NCBI GenBank assembly: GCA_013298955.1
Contig: JAAFJT010000010.1
Span: 1-64,000, forward strand
Length of the DNA stretch: 64,000 nucleotides
Direction: 5' to 3'
Source: Chitinophagales bacterium
Lineage (GTDB): Bacteria; Bacteroidota; Bacteroidia; Chitinophagales; Saprospiraceae
Below are positions 51,860 through 61,350 of the stretch, one piece after another. The first letter of the stretch is position 1. Every line of letters starts with the position of its first letter. Below the pieces are notes generated by a model, which saw nothing but the letters and a program-made list of their open reading frames with translations, made no database searches and was not told the origin of the DNA. Made by a program: the position numbers and the translations under genes.

Positions 51860-53383
51860 ATGAGAAGATTAAACCTGATTCTTTCTGCAGCTATGTCTTT
51901 CGGTGCAGTAATGGCTTTCGCGCAAGATACGCCACCGAATGCTCAGCCTGGTAAGTGCTATGCAAAGTGTATGATTCCAGATCAGTACGAAACTAAAACA
52001 GAAACCGTTGAAACGAAGGGTGCATCTATCCGTCGTGAAGCCGTTCCTGCTCAATATGGTAGCGTGTCTGACCAAGTTTTAGTCAAAGCGGAAAGCAAAC
52101 GCGTTACTGCGGTTCCTGCTACGTATGAGACTGTAACGGAAACTATCATGACGAAGCCAGAAAGCAAGCGTTTAATTTCAGTACCTGCAACCTACGAAAC
52201 AGTTACTGAGAAAGTGATGACTAAAGGCGAAAGTAAGCGTTTGGTGCCAGTGCCTGCAACTTACGAAACGATTTCTGAAACTGTAATGGTTAAACCAGAA
52301 GCGAAGCGTTTGATTCCAGTACCTGCTACTTTTGAAACGGTTACAGAGACTATCCAAAGCAAAGCGGAAAGTAAGCGTGTAGTGGAAGTGCCTGCAACTT
52401 ATGAAACGGCTACTGAGCAGTACGAAGCGGAAGGTCCAAGCGAAAGAGTGGAAGTCATGCAACCTCGTTTTGAAGCAATGACAGAGCGTGTGAAAGTAAG
52501 AGAAAAAGAAACAAAATGGGTTAAAAAACAAGGTGACAAAGCATGTTTGTCAAGTGACCCGAACGATTGTTTGGTTTGGTGTTTGGTTGAAGTGCCAGAA
52601 GAGTACAAAACTATCACTAAAATGATTAACAAAGGTTGTGATGCAACAGGTGTTGCGGATGCTGGTTGTGTTAAAAAAACACCTATTCCTGCAAGAATGG
52701 CAACTCGTACAGTTCAAAAAGTAGCTACGCCAGCAGGTGTTAAGGAAGAAGTGATTCCAGCTGAATACAGAACGGTCACGAAACAAGTGTTGAAAACGCC
52801 TGAAACGGTGAAAGAAGAATCAACTCCAGCGGAGTACAGAACGGTAACGCGCCAAGTGGTTAAAACACCTGCGACTTTCCGTGAAGAAACAATCCCTGCT
52901 GAGTATGGTACTATCACGAAACAAGTGTTGAAAACACCTGCGACTACTAAAGAAGAAAGCATTCCTGCACAGTATTCTACAGTAACGAAACAAGTTGTTA
53001 AAACGCCTGCAACGTACACTGAAACAACCATTCCTGCTCAATATTCAACTCAAACACGCCGTCAAATGACAAGTGCGCCTGCTACACGTGACGTAAACGT
53101 GCCTGCTGAGTACTCTACATACACACGTCGTCAGTTGGTAAAAGCAGGTGGTTTCTCTGAGTGGAGAGAAGTTGTTTGTGGTACAACCATGAACAATCCA
53201 TCAAACATCCGTGCTTTACAACACGCTTTGAAAACACGTGGTTATGACCCAGGTCCTGCTGACAACGTTTTCGGTGCGCAAACTAAAGCTGCGTTAGTCA
53301 AGTACCAAAAAGACAAAGGTTTGCCTGTTGGTAACTTAGATATGGAAACAATGAAGTCTTTAGGTTTGAATTTCAATAACTAA
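51860..53383 (+). CDS. Secreted repeat protein with peptidoglycan-binding end
   Basis: 507 residues. A signal peptide ends near AFAQ (residue 22). About 13 repeats of 23-24 residues follow in two blocks: VPATYETVTE-x-(I/V)-x-x-K-x-ESKRL (about 55-190) and IPAEYRTVTKQVLKTPATxKEE (about 290-430). They are separated by a segment with six cysteines. The last 60 residues (RALQHALKTRGYDPGPADNV, FGAQTKAALVKYQKDKGLP) are a PG_binding_1 domain. The repeats look like an elongated beta stalk tethered to the cell wall. Arg is mostly CGT and Gly GGT, unlike neighbours, suggesting high expression. Function unknown. Confidence 0.8.
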   Translation: MRRLNLILSAAMSFGAVMAFAQDTPPNAQPGKCYAKCMIPDQYETKTETVETKGASIRREAVPAQYGSVSDQVLVKAESKRVTAVPATYETVTETIMTKPESKRLISVPATYETVTEKVMTKGESKRLVPVPATYETISETVMVKPEAKRLIPVPATFETVTETIQSKAESKRVVEVPATYETATEQYEAEGPSERVEVMQPRFEAMTERVKVREKETKWVKKQGDKACLSSDPNDCLVWCLVEVPEEYKTITKMINKGCDATGVADAGCVKKTPIPARMATRTVQKVATPAGVKEEVIPAEYRTVTKQVLKTPETVKEESTPAEYRTVTRQVVKTPATFREETIPAEYGTITKQVLKTPATTKEESIPAQYSTVTKQVVKTPATYTETTIPAQYSTQTRRQMTSAPATRDVNVPAEYSTYTRRQLVKAGGFSEWREVVCGTTMNNPSNIRALQHALKTRGYDPGPADNVFGAQTKAALVKYQKDKGLPVGNLDMETMKSLGLNFNN

Positions 53384-53412
53384 TTGAGAATCAAGGCTTA
53401 ATGCTCCATAAA

Positions 53413-53450
53413 AAAAGCGGCGTAACTGATGTGTCAGTTATGCCGCTTTT
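53413..53450. terminator. AAAAGCGGC terminator hairpin
   Basis: AAAAGCGGCGTAACTGA and TCAGTTATGCCGCTTTT around TGTG, with a following T-rich run, 30 bases after the repeat protein gene. Confidence 0.8.
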
Positions 53451-53512
53451 CTTTTCTTAAAAAAAACTTTCACAGAAAGCAAAATTTTAAAAAAATCCAT
53501 ACAAAAACCTTC

Positions 53513-53560
53513 ATTTTTTTAAAATGATTTTTTTTGTAAAAAAAATCATTTTAAAAAAAT
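53513..53560. repeat. 23-bp AT-rich palindrome
   Basis: ATTTTTTTAAAATGATTTTT is the start of a perfect 23-bp arm with a GT centre. It lies between the terminator and the response regulator. Confidence 0.7.
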
Positions 53561-53617
53561 TTGCTCCCTCTATCCCTCTGGGCGCGAATCATCCACAAAT
53601 CTTATTTGTGATAGCAC

Positions 53618-54049
53618 TTAGTTGACCACAGGTAGAATATTTACCGAAGTCCAAAACTCTACAATCGAGCGAATCGAATCATTGAAATCATTAATATCCA
53701 ATGGTTTACAAACAAAGGCTTTCGCACCTAATTCATAACATTTCATAATATCCGTTCGACTATTGGAAGTTGTGAACATGACAACTGGGATTTTATTCAA
53801 TGCGGGATCTTTGTGCATATGGCGCAAAACATCCAATCCACTCACTCTTGGCATATTCAAATCCAAGAGAATGACTCCGATATCATTTAGAATGGTACTC
53901 GTTTTCAAGAAACGAAGCAATTCTTGACCATCGCCTACGTGAATCAGTTCAACGGGCATGGTCAATTCGCGGACAGAAATTTTGACTAATTCTACATCCG
54001 CCAAATTATCTTCTACAAGGATAACTTTTTTATGTTGTCGAGTTGCCAT
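53618..54049 (-). CDS. Single-domain response regulator (CheY/Rcp1-like)
   Basis: 143 residues from ATG 54049. The receiver fold shows VILVEDNLADVELVKI, the phospho-acceptor Asp in ILLDLNMPRVSG, MFTTSN, and the lysine AFVCKPLD. No output domain is present, so it signals by protein contact, as in Rcp1-type regulators. The frame is open 77 codons further upstream, but that part holds a hairpin (54193-54226) and Lys/Phe-rich sequence. No histidine kinase is adjacent. Confidence 0.87.
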   Translation of the reverse strand: MATRQHKKVILVEDNLADVELVKISVRELTMPVELIHVGDGQELLRFLKTSTILNDIGVILLDLNMPRVSGLDVLRHMHKDPALNKIPVVMFTTSNSRTDIMKCYELGAKAFVCKPLDINDFNDSIRSIVEFWTSVNILPVVN

Positions 54050-54192
54050 TTTTTTTAGAACGTATGCGTCCGATGTAAAACTATTGTGCATCGTAATCGG
54101 TTGGGAGTTACAATTTAAAGTTTTGAGTGAATTAATCTTTAACAGATTAGAATTTCGTGCCAATTTAAGGTTTTTTTTTAACTTGACCAAAA

Positions 54193-54226
54193 AAAGGACT
54201 TTAAGAACACTTACGTAAAGTCCTTT
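54193..54226. repeat. AAAGGACTTT hairpin between divergent genes
   Basis: AAAGGACTTTA pairs with TAAAGTCCTTT around AGAACACTTACG, 18 bases before the -7 box of the site-2 protease gene. Could be regulatory. Confidence 0.5.
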
Positions 54227-54243
54227 ACGATAAAAAAATAGTT

Positions 54244-54251
54244 TATCTTTG
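54244..54251 (+). promoter_or_regulatory. -7 box close to site-2 protease start
   Basis: TATCTTTG, an exact match whose last base is 12 bases before ATG 54263. The leader can be only about six bases long. Confidence 0.7.
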
Positions 54252-54262
54252 CCGAAAAATAT

Positions 54263-55441
54263 ATGAAATATACCATTCAAATTGCGCGTATCGCAGGCAT
54301 TCCTATTTTATTGCATAGTTCTTTCGTTTTATTATTGGCATTTCCCGCCTACCTCCATTTCGTACGACACGCGCCGCCTAAAACATTGATATTATTTGTT
54401 TTATTTATCATTGCTTTATTCGGGTGTGTCTTGTTACACGAATTGGGGCATGCTTTGGCGGCTCGTTATTACAAGATTAAAACCAAAGATATTATTTTAT
54501 TGCCTGTTGGCGGGGTAGCGCGGTTGGAAAATACATTCCATCGCCCAATGCAAGAAGCAGTTGTAGCTATTGCAGGTCCCTTTGTAAATTTTTTTTTATT
54601 TTTAATAATAAGTATCTTACTATTAATTTTTTACGGATATAAATTAACGTTTATAGAAAGTTTAATGGGGCAACCCAATGCCTTGATTACACAACCTGAT
54701 TTGCTTTTATGGATCGCTTTGTTGCAAGCAAATGGTGCATTAGCCGTATTCAACATGTTCCCTGCGTTTCCGATGGATGGTTCTCGGGTTTTTCGCGCCT
54801 TAGCCGCTACGCAATTGGGTAGGACTCGTGCGACGCAACTTGCCGCAGGAATTAGTTATGCAGTGGTGGTGGTTTTATTGGTGCATAGCACTGGTTTATG
54901 GCATTATTTTAAAACAGGTTTTTTTAAAACAGAATGGTTGTTGGTCGGTTTCAGCCTTTTTATGTGGCGCGCGACTCAGAAAGAATATCAACAAGTTGTT
55001 TTAGATGAATTGTTAAAACGACATACGGTTGCCAACGTTTTGCGGACGCAATTCACCACTTTTCAAGGGTCAGACCCAATGCACTTACCGATTACAGCGT
55101 TGACAAAAGGGATTGAAAGTGATTTTTTACTTGTTTCCGGCGAGCATATAGTAGGCATTCTTGCTCGGGAAACTTTAATTGAGGCTTCCAATCAAAAAAA
55201 AGCGGCTGATACGATTGATGACTTTTTAAGTCAACAAGCTATTAAAAATAGGGATGTTCCTTATCAAATCGCTTCTAAACAAGATACAATTAAAACAATT
55301 TATATTAAAATGTCAGAAACAGAACAATATTTACTACCTGTTTTTGAACCCAATGCAGAGCGAAATAGGGGCAATTTGCAAGGCGTAGTGGATATGAATA
55401 TGATTCAAAATTATATTAAAATTCAAAAGCAATTGCGGTAG
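54263..55441 (+). CDS. Site-2 protease (M50) family membrane protein
   Basis: 392 residues. Six hydrophobic segments. The zinc-binding HELGH is at about residue 60 and the third-ligand motif NMFPAFPMDGSR near 168, so it should be an active intramembrane metalloprotease. The last 130 residues are soluble, resembling degenerate CBS repeats (FLLVSGEHIVGILAR, LQGVVDMNMIQNYI). Such proteases cut membrane-bound anti-sigma factors or signal peptides. A target is not evident, though an ECF sigma factor lies at 42346. The terminator 55445-55476 follows directly. Confidence 0.88.
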   Translation: MKYTIQIARIAGIPILLHSSFVLLLAFPAYLHFVRHAPPKTLILFVLFIIALFGCVLLHELGHALAARYYKIKTKDIILLPVGGVARLENTFHRPMQEAVVAIAGPFVNFFLFLIISILLLIFYGYKLTFIESLMGQPNALITQPDLLLWIALLQANGALAVFNMFPAFPMDGSRVFRALAATQLGRTRATQLAAGISYAVVVVLLVHSTGLWHYFKTGFFKTEWLLVGFSLFMWRATQKEYQQVVLDELLKRHTVANVLRTQFTTFQGSDPMHLPITALTKGIESDFLLVSGEHIVGILARETLIEASNQKKAADTIDDFLSQQAIKNRDVPYQIASKQDTIKTIYIKMSETEQYLLPVFEPNAERNRGNLQGVVDMNMIQNYIKIQKQLR

Positions 55442-55444
55442 TTC

Positions 55445-55476
55445 AAAGTGCGGCAAGTTTCAACTTGCCGCACTTT
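55445..55476. terminator. GTGCGGCAAGTT terminator shared by convergent genes
   Basis: Same hairpin as 27215-27246 (AAAGTGCGGCAAGTT-tc-AACTTGCCGCACTTT). It starts four bases after the site-2 protease stop and ends ten before the parE stop, with T-runs both ways. Confidence 0.85.
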
Positions 55477-55486
55477 TTTCCACCTC

Positions 55487-57376
55487 TTATACGGCTGCTT
55501 GCATCGCTTCTTTAATTTCGATAGCATCTTCAATTTCTTCCAACTCCAACCGCAAATTTTCAATGATAAAATCTTGTCGTTCAGGCGTATTTTTGCCCAT
55601 ATAATATTCCAAAGTCTGGTCAATATTACAATCTTCGGTCAAAACGACGGGTTCGAGTCGAATGTCTTCGCCGATAAATGCTCCAAATTCATCAGGTGAA
55701 ATCTCGCCCAATCCTTTAAACCGTGTAATTTCAGCATTGCCTTTTAACTTGCGAATCGCCGCCTGTTTTTCGCCTTCGGAATAGCAATAATACGTATTTT
55801 TCTTATCGCGCACCCTAAAAAGTGGGGTTTGTAGGATGTATAAATGCCCATTTCGCACCAAATCAGGGAAAAATTGTAAGAAAAACGTCAACATCAACAA
55901 CCGGATGTGCATGCCGTCCACATCCGCATCCGTCGAAATCACAACCCGATTATATCGTAAATACTCAATTCCATCTTCAATATTCAGTGCGTGTTGCAAA
56001 AGATTAAATTCTTCATTCTGATAAACGACCTTTTTGGTCAATCCATAACAATTCAACGGTTTACCGCGCAAGCTAAAAACCGCTTGCGTCTCCACATTCC
56101 GCGATTTAGTAATCGACCCACTCGCCGAATCGCCCTCTGTAATGAATAAAGTCGATTGTGCATTTTTGACAGCATCCCCCTTTTCGCCCCAATGAAAACG
56201 GCAATCTCTCAATTTTTTATTGTGAATATTGGCTTTTTTGGCGCGTTCTGTCGCAATTTTCTTGATTCCTGCGATTTCTTTGCGTTCTCGCTCGTTTTGT
56301 TCGATGCGGCGTTTGAGCGCGTCTGCAACCGTTTTATTTTTATGTAAAAAATCGTCTAATGCTTTTTTCAAAAAATCGCTTACAAAGGTGCGCAAAGACG
56401 CACCTTCGGGCGCGATATTTTGCGAACCCAGTTTAGTTTTAGTTTGCGATTCAAAAACGGGTTCTTCAATGCGAACACTAATCGCGGCGATAATCGAAGC
56501 GCGAATATCTTGCGGTTCATAGGTTTTATTGAAATGTTCGCGCACTACCCGCACAACGGCTTCCTTGAATGCCATCAAATGCGTCCCACCCTGAGTCGTA
56601 TTTTGCCCGTTGACAAAGGTGTGATATTGCTCGCCGTAATGCCTGCCATGGGTCATTGCGATTTCAATATCCGCGCCTTTAAGGAAAATCACAGGATATT
56701 CGACCGCATCCTCTCCAATTTTTCGCGTTAATAAGTCAAGTAAACCATTGTTAGAAGCAAAAGTTTTGCCATTGAAAAGGAGTTTCAACCCAGAATTTAA
56801 ATAGGCATAATTCCACAATTGGCTTTCAATAAACTCCGTTTTAAACTTAAATTGTTTAAAAATAGTGTTATCGGGCTTAAATTGCATCAACGTACCATTG
56901 GGCAAATCCGTTTTTTGGAGTGGATGCTCTTTCGATAGTTCGCCGCCTGTAAATTCTGCAACTTTCATTTGTCCGTCCCGAATCGCTACCACTTTGAAGT
57001 AGGAAGCTAACGCATTGACCGCTTTTGTCCCGACTCCATTCAAACCCACCGACTTTTTAAATGCTTTTGAATCATATTTGCCGCCCGTATTGATTTGCGA
57101 AACGCATTCAATCACCTTGCCCAAAGGAATCCCGCGACCGAAATCTCGTACCGAAATATGGCTGTCTTCCAATCGAATTTCAACTGTTTTACCATAACCC
57201 ATGACAAATTCATCGATTGAATTGTCAATAATTTCTTTGATGAGGACATAAATTCCATCATCCGGAGCCGCGCCATCGCCTAATTTTCCAATATACATGC
57301 CCGGTCGAAGGCGAATGTGTGCTTTCCAATCTAAGGATTGAATATTATCTTCGTTGTACGCTACTTCTTGATTCAT
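55487..57376 (-). CDS. parE: DNA topoisomerase IV subunit B
   Basis: 629 residues. A GHKL ATPase region ([31 protein letters not shown]) is followed by the transducer, then the Toprim domain ([31 protein letters not shown]) and [13 protein letters not shown]. It decatenates daughter chromosomes together with ParC, which is not in the window. Length and the MYIGK motif near residue 28 favour a ParE rather than GyrB assignment. The promoter box is at 57453-57460. Confidence 0.9.
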   Translation of the reverse strand: MNQEVAYNEDNIQSLDWKAHIRLRPGMYIGKLGDGAAPDDGIYVLIKEIIDNSIDEFVMGYGKTVEIRLEDSHISVRDFGRGIPLGKVIECVSQINTGGKYDSKAFKKSVGLNGVGTKAVNALASYFKVVAIRDGQMKVAEFTGGELSKEHPLQKTDLPNGTLMQFKPDNTIFKQFKFKTEFIESQLWNYAYLNSGLKLLFNGKTFASNNGLLDLLTRKIGEDAVEYPVIFLKGADIEIAMTHGRHYGEQYHTFVNGQNTTQGGTHLMAFKEAVVRVVREHFNKTYEPQDIRASIIAAISVRIEEPVFESQTKTKLGSQNIAPEGASLRTFVSDFLKKALDDFLHKNKTVADALKRRIEQNERERKEIAGIKKIATERAKKANIHNKKLRDCRFHWGEKGDAVKNAQSTLFITEGDSASGSITKSRNVETQAVFSLRGKPLNCYGLTKKVVYQNEEFNLLQHALNIEDGIEYLRYNRVVISTDADVDGMHIRLLMLTFFLQFFPDLVRNGHLYILQTPLFRVRDKKNTYYCYSEGEKQAAIRKLKGNAEITRFKGLGEISPDEFGAFIGEDIRLEPVVLTEDCNIDQTLEYYMGKNTPERQDFIIENLRLELEEIEDAIEIKEAMQAAV

Positions 57377-57452
57377 GTCTTAGTGGTTTACAATAAATTG
57401 ATAATCAACGTCTTATGAAAGACCTTTCGCAGTAAAGGTTTTAAAATAAGAA

Positions 57453-57460
57453 CAAAGATA
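57453..57460 (-). promoter_or_regulatory. -7 box for parE
   Basis: Minus-strand TATCTTTG, an exact match 76 bases before the parE start. Confidence 0.65.
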
Positions 57461-57559
57461 AGCATTTATCCAAAATTTGACCACTTTTTAAATAATTTGT
57501 TGTGAAAAACAAAAAAATTGTTTTAAAAATATATAAAATTTGAATCAAGCAATGGATAG

Positions 57560-57736
57560 ATGTCTGGCAATTATTTCAATGATAAAGAAAATACATTAAG
57601 ATATTTTTTAATCAATAATCAAATACAAGTGATTAGTTTAAGTATTGTTGAAAATAATATGAGAATAGTTTGTGCGGCATGCACTTGTTTAGGCAATTTA
57701 CGTGCTTGTGAAACACATAGTTCACATAAATATTAA
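57560..57736 (+). CDS. Possible small Cys-rich protein, 58 residues
   Basis: The frame MSGNYFNDKENTLRYFLINN is followed by a beta-like stretch and ends IVCAACTCLGNLRACETHSS before a stop. A TAG precedes the ATG in frame. The four closely spaced cysteines in its last third are unlike random AT-rich translation. It might be a remnant or a small metal-binding protein. The far end overlaps the left arm of an inverted repeat. Confidence 0.3.
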   Translation: MSGNYFNDKENTLRYFLINNQIQVISLSIVENNMRIVCAACTCLGNLRACETHSSHKY

Positions 57737-57862
57737 TAATTATACATACCTTAATTATTTCAACTTAATTCATTCATTTTTAATTATTTATAAATAATTA
57801 AAAATGAATGAATAATGATTTACCTATGTGTTCTATCTCCTCCTATGTGAACTATGTGTTTT
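57711..57862. repeat. AAACACATAGTTCACATA inverted repeat
   Basis: The left arm 57711-57728 and right arm 57845-57862 pair around a 116-base centre that itself contains a palindrome. The CACATAG motif is shared with 39962-40280 and 40795-40961. Confidence 0.7.
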
Positions 57863-57875
57863 AAAAATACCCTAA

Positions 57876-60800
57876 TCATTCATCCCAACTCGCCGTCACA
57901 ACACTCCCTTTGCCATTCAAACTGACTTTCAAATGGCAATCAATTTCTTGCTGCATCTCCTCGACGTGCGAAATAATGCCCACAATCCGATTTTCGCGGC
58001 GCAATCCTTTCAATGTTTCAAACACAATTTGTAGTGAATCCTTATCCAAAGAGCCAAAACCTTCATCCAAAAAGAAAAAATGTTGTTTCGCTTGTGTTAA
58101 ACTTTGAATATTATCCGCCAATGCCAATGCCAAACACAACGACGCTTGAAAGAGTTGACCACCCGACAAGGTATCAATGCTGCGTTTTTCGCCCCCATTG
58201 AGTCGGTCAATCACCATAAATTGATTATCATGATTCACATCCAACTCCAATTGATGCCGCGTGAGGGTCAAAAAACGGTCATTCGCATTCCGACAGATGT
58301 TTTTCAGATGCACCGAAGACGCATAATTCACAAAACCACTGCCTTTGAATAAATTCCGCATCGTTTTCAAATGTTCAATTCGAGTATTCAACGCCGTTTT
58401 TTCCGTTTCAATCTGCGCTTGCTTTGCCACTTTTTCCCGAATCGCCTCCATTTCGGTGCTTAATTTTCCAATCATTTGATACGCTGCTTGCAAACGCCCA
58501 TTCATTGCCCCGATTTCGGTAAGACAAGTTTCATAAGATTGTGGAATATAGATTTGATTTGCCAATTTTTGCGCCCCTTCTTGAACCATTTTTTCAATGC
58601 TAATCCATTGAATTTCAAAGGTTTGTATTTGTTTTTTGGCAGCCATAAGGTTTATGGGTTGCTCCAAAACGCGCAAAAGAGCCGCTTCATTTTCAAAAGG
58701 CGCGTTTGCGAGTGCCGCTGTCCAAGCCGTTGCAGCAACGTCCGCAGCCGTTTCCGCAGCCATCACTTCGGTTTCAAAAACGGCTAAACCCCCTTTTAAA
58801 CTGCTGATTTGCGCATTCAAATGACGATATTGTTGTTCAAATTCGATATATTTTGTTTCAATTTCTTTGCGCAAATTTCTTTTGGAATCAATCAAAGTGG
58901 TCAACTCCATTTCCGATTGAACAGACCAAAGTGCAACGTTTTCAACGGTTATTTTTTTTTGTAAATCATTGATTAACAATGTTTTCGTTTTAATATCGTT
59001 TTTGATAACTTGCAATTTATCTTTGCCTGCTTGTTCAAATTGCGTTGCTTTATCCAATGCTTGACGCGCTGTTTGCACCGATTTTGATAATACTTTTTGT
59101 TTATTTTCGATTTGCGACAACGTTGCGAAAGCCTGCTCCACCGCCGCCAAATCAGTGGTCGTATAAGTTGGAGTCCATGCAAAACGCATTAAATGTTTTT
59201 GAATTTCTAATTGTTTATCTGTCAATGAGTTCGTGTGTTTGGTACGCGTTTCTTTCCAATTCGTTTTTTGGCGCGATTGATTCAATAATTCTTGAATCGT
59301 ATTATTCAAACGAGCTACATCTGTCTTGATTTTATTAATTTTCTCCGTACAAATTTTAACATTTTGTTTTACATTGGATAAATTAAACACATTCGGATGA
59401 TGCGTCCCCCCACAAAGGGGACAATTATCGCCTTCTTTCAAGTTTTTTGCCCAAATTTCTAACTTTTCAGACGCTTTTAAATGCGCCAATTCATTTTCGA
59501 GCGAAGATTGATTTTCAATCCATTTGTTTTTAAAGTTTTTAATAAATTCAATCGCTTCCGCCAATTTGGTTTGAAAAGGCAATTGCCATTTAAACGCGTA
59601 CCATTCCAATTTTAATAAATTTTCCTTCGCGGTCTCAATATCGTCCATTCGTTGCGTCGCTTCTGCCATATCCATTTCCAAATTCAAAGCCTCTTTTTTC
59701 AAAACATCCATTTGGTTAAACCACTTTTGAACCAAATTTAAAATTTCAATAGCTGGTTTTTCCAAAATAAGTTGTTCCAATTCCGTGTTTTTGAATTGTA
59801 ACGCTTGTTGTGCATTGGCAACCACTTGACGTTGTTCTACTAAAAAATCATCTCCTTTTTTGGCTGAAATTTCCAAAACCGCTTGTTCGCGGGCATGTGC
59901 CTGTATTTCTAAAATCCGATTTAAATCCTCAACTTCGCGTTGCAATAATTCCCGTTCTTCATATTTGGGTTTCCAAAACAAATAGTTTACTTGTGCCGTT
60001 TCAAACAAGGCTGATTGTTGTTGAAACGCCTTTTGCTTCCGCGCTAAATCCTGTTTTTTGGCAGTCGATAAACGCGAAGATTCCACTTTTGTCGTCCAAA
60101 TCGGTTTAAATTGGTGCAAAACCAACTCATAATCCGCCACTTCTTGCGTCAAACGCGTGATGATAGGTTGCTCTTCTTTTAATTTTTCAAACTTTTTTAA
60201 AACTTTTTGTTGATTTTCAAAATCCAATTTCAACTGTTTCAACCCTTGCGCCAATGCCTGTTTTTCCAATAATTCCGCATTCAACACCTCAATTGTTTGT
60301 TCACAAACGGCTTTTTCGACGATTTTGGCTTCCATGATTTCGGCAGAAGCGTCTTTGATTTGCAACAATTGTCCCTCTAAATTCTCTAATACTTTTTCTG
60401 TTTTTTCAAACAATTTATTGGTTTTCGCACTCAAATTATACGCATGCAGCCCAAAAATTTCAGACATCATATCGGAACGCTCCTTGCCTTTCATTTTCAA
60501 AAACTCTTGAAAGGAATTTTGAGGAATCACCACCGCTTTTTTGAAATCATGCACACTCAACCCAATCGCTTTTTGAATCGCCTTGATACCATTTTCCAAC
60601 GGTCGCCATTCCTCCTCCACCCACTCGTCATAACGGCGTAGAAAAGTGCCGACTTTTCGTTTTTTATCCCGTTTTGCAGACACCCGCGAGCGATATAACT
60701 TATCTTTTGCTTCAAATTCAAACACAATTTCCAATTGATCCGACTGTAAATTCATCAAATCATGGCGTTGATACGCATGCAATCGTTGCACTTCGTCGTA

Positions 60801-60956
60801 CAAAGCGAACATCATTGCTTCCAAAATCGTCGATTTACCCGTTCCGACTTTGCCGAAAATACCAAAAATATTCGCTTCCTGCAACCGCGAAAAATCGATG
60901 ATTTGCGTATTTTGATAAGAATATACGCCTTTGATAGTCAATCTTTTAGGAATCAT
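57876..60956 (-). CDS. sbcC: SbcC/Rad50-type nuclease ATPase
   Basis: 1026 residues. Walker A GKVGTGKSTILEA lies near residue 38. Two long coiled-coil arms (about 200-480 and 560-870) are separated by the zinc-hook CPLC near 517. The signature LSGGQLFQASL and Walker B FFFLDEGFGSLD close the ATPase. With SbcD it opens hairpins and blocked ends, which is notable in this palindrome-rich genome. The partner sbcD is not adjacent here, although the two normally lie together. No promoter was identified; a leucine-rich-repeat fragment sits 22 bases upstream. Confidence 0.92.
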   Translation of the reverse strand: MIPKRLTIKGVYSYQNTQIIDFSRLQEANIFGIFGKVGTGKSTILEAMMFALYDEVQRLHAYQRHDLMNLQSDQLEIVFEFEAKDKLYRSRVSAKRDKKRKVGTFLRRYDEWVEEEWRPLENGIKAIQKAIGLSVHDFKKAVVIPQNSFQEFLKMKGKERSDMMSEIFGLHAYNLSAKTNKLFEKTEKVLENLEGQLLQIKDASAEIMEAKIVEKAVCEQTIEVLNAELLEKQALAQGLKQLKLDFENQQKVLKKFEKLKEEQPIITRLTQEVADYELVLHQFKPIWTTKVESSRLSTAKKQDLARKQKAFQQQSALFETAQVNYLFWKPKYEERELLQREVEDLNRILEIQAHAREQAVLEISAKKGDDFLVEQRQVVANAQQALQFKNTELEQLILEKPAIEILNLVQKWFNQMDVLKKEALNLEMDMAEATQRMDDIETAKENLLKLEWYAFKWQLPFQTKLAEAIEFIKNFKNKWIENQSSLENELAHLKASEKLEIWAKNLKEGDNCPLCGGTHHPNVFNLSNVKQNVKICTEKINKIKTDVARLNNTIQELLNQSRQKTNWKETRTKHTNSLTDKQLEIQKHLMRFAWTPTYTTTDLAAVEQAFATLSQIENKQKVLSKSVQTARQALDKATQFEQAGKDKLQVIKNDIKTKTLLINDLQKKITVENVALWSVQSEMELTTLIDSKRNLRKEIETKYIEFEQQYRHLNAQISSLKGGLAVFETEVMAAETAADVAATAWTAALANAPFENEAALLRVLEQPINLMAAKKQIQTFEIQWISIEKMVQEGAQKLANQIYIPQSYETCLTEIGAMNGRLQAAYQMIGKLSTEMEAIREKVAKQAQIETEKTALNTRIEHLKTMRNLFKGSGFVNYASSVHLKNICRNANDRFLTLTRHQLELDVNHDNQFMVIDRLNGGEKRSIDTLSGGQLFQASLCLALALADNIQSLTQAKQHFFFLDEGFGSLDKDSLQIVFETLKGLRRENRIVGIISHVEEMQQEIDCHLKVSLNGKGSVVTASWDE

Positions 60957-60978
60957 TCCAATAATTATTTTAATTTTT

Positions 60979-61236
60979 TCAAATATATTGAACCCTGTCC
61001 CCTACATTATAATAATTCAAACGCGTTTTTAAAACTTCAAAATCCTTTGGTAAAGTGGTTACATAATGCACATGCAAAGATTTTAAAGATTTCATATGTA
61101 AAATGCTGTTAGGCAATGTATTTATATAGGTATTCCGCAAATCCAATCGTATTAATTGTTGTAATTGACCGATTTCATCAAGAATGATTTTGCCTCTAAA
61201 TTCAATAATTAAACTTTCAAATGCAAATATAAGCAT
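60979..61236 (-). pseudogene. Leucine-rich-repeat gene fragment
   Basis: 85 residues, of which about 60 are leucine-rich repeats (LQQLIRLDLRNTYINTLPNS, LKSLHVHYVTTLPKDF). Real LRR proteins contain many more repeats and an intact start. The start here is not convincing, and a 48-base palindrome lies right upstream. It ends ...VGDRVQYI just before sbcC. Probably the tail of a deleted gene. Confidence 0.5.
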
Positions 61237-61246
61237 TTGGGCATAT

Positions 61247-61294
61247 AACCCATTTAGTAGTCGGGAAATAAATTTCCCGACTACTAAATGGGTT
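61247..61294. repeat. Perfect 23-bp palindrome AACCCATTTAGTAGTCGGG
   Basis: 23-bp arms with an AA centre. Its core GGGAAAT-aa-ATTTCCC is shared with 48006-48058 and 22823-22877. It lies between the LRR fragment and the acetyltransferase gene. Confidence 0.85.
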
Positions 61295-61322
61295 ATCCTT
61301 GCAATTTTAGTTTAATTGTATG

Positions 61323-61330
61323 TATTTTTG
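61323..61330 (+). promoter_or_regulatory. -7 box deciding the acetyltransferase start
   Basis: TATTTTTG, an exact match inside the longest open frame, 21 bases before ATG 61351. Confidence 0.65.
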
Positions 61331-61350
61331 CGGGATTAAAAAAAACGTCT

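Larger units (their letters stand above)
57377..57875. other. Intergenic region with palindromes and a possible small ORF
   Basis: It holds the parE promoter box (57453-57460), a possible 58-codon plus frame (57560-57736), the CACATAGTTCACAT inverted repeat (57711-57862) and, nested within it, a TTCATTTTTAATTATTTATA palindrome (about 57772-57812). Confidence 0.6.

Noticed and set aside
52714-53031. 105-codon minus-strand frame opposite the repeat protein
   Set aside because: Periodic Val/Ser/Cys translation of the antisense of tandem repeats, not an independent gene.
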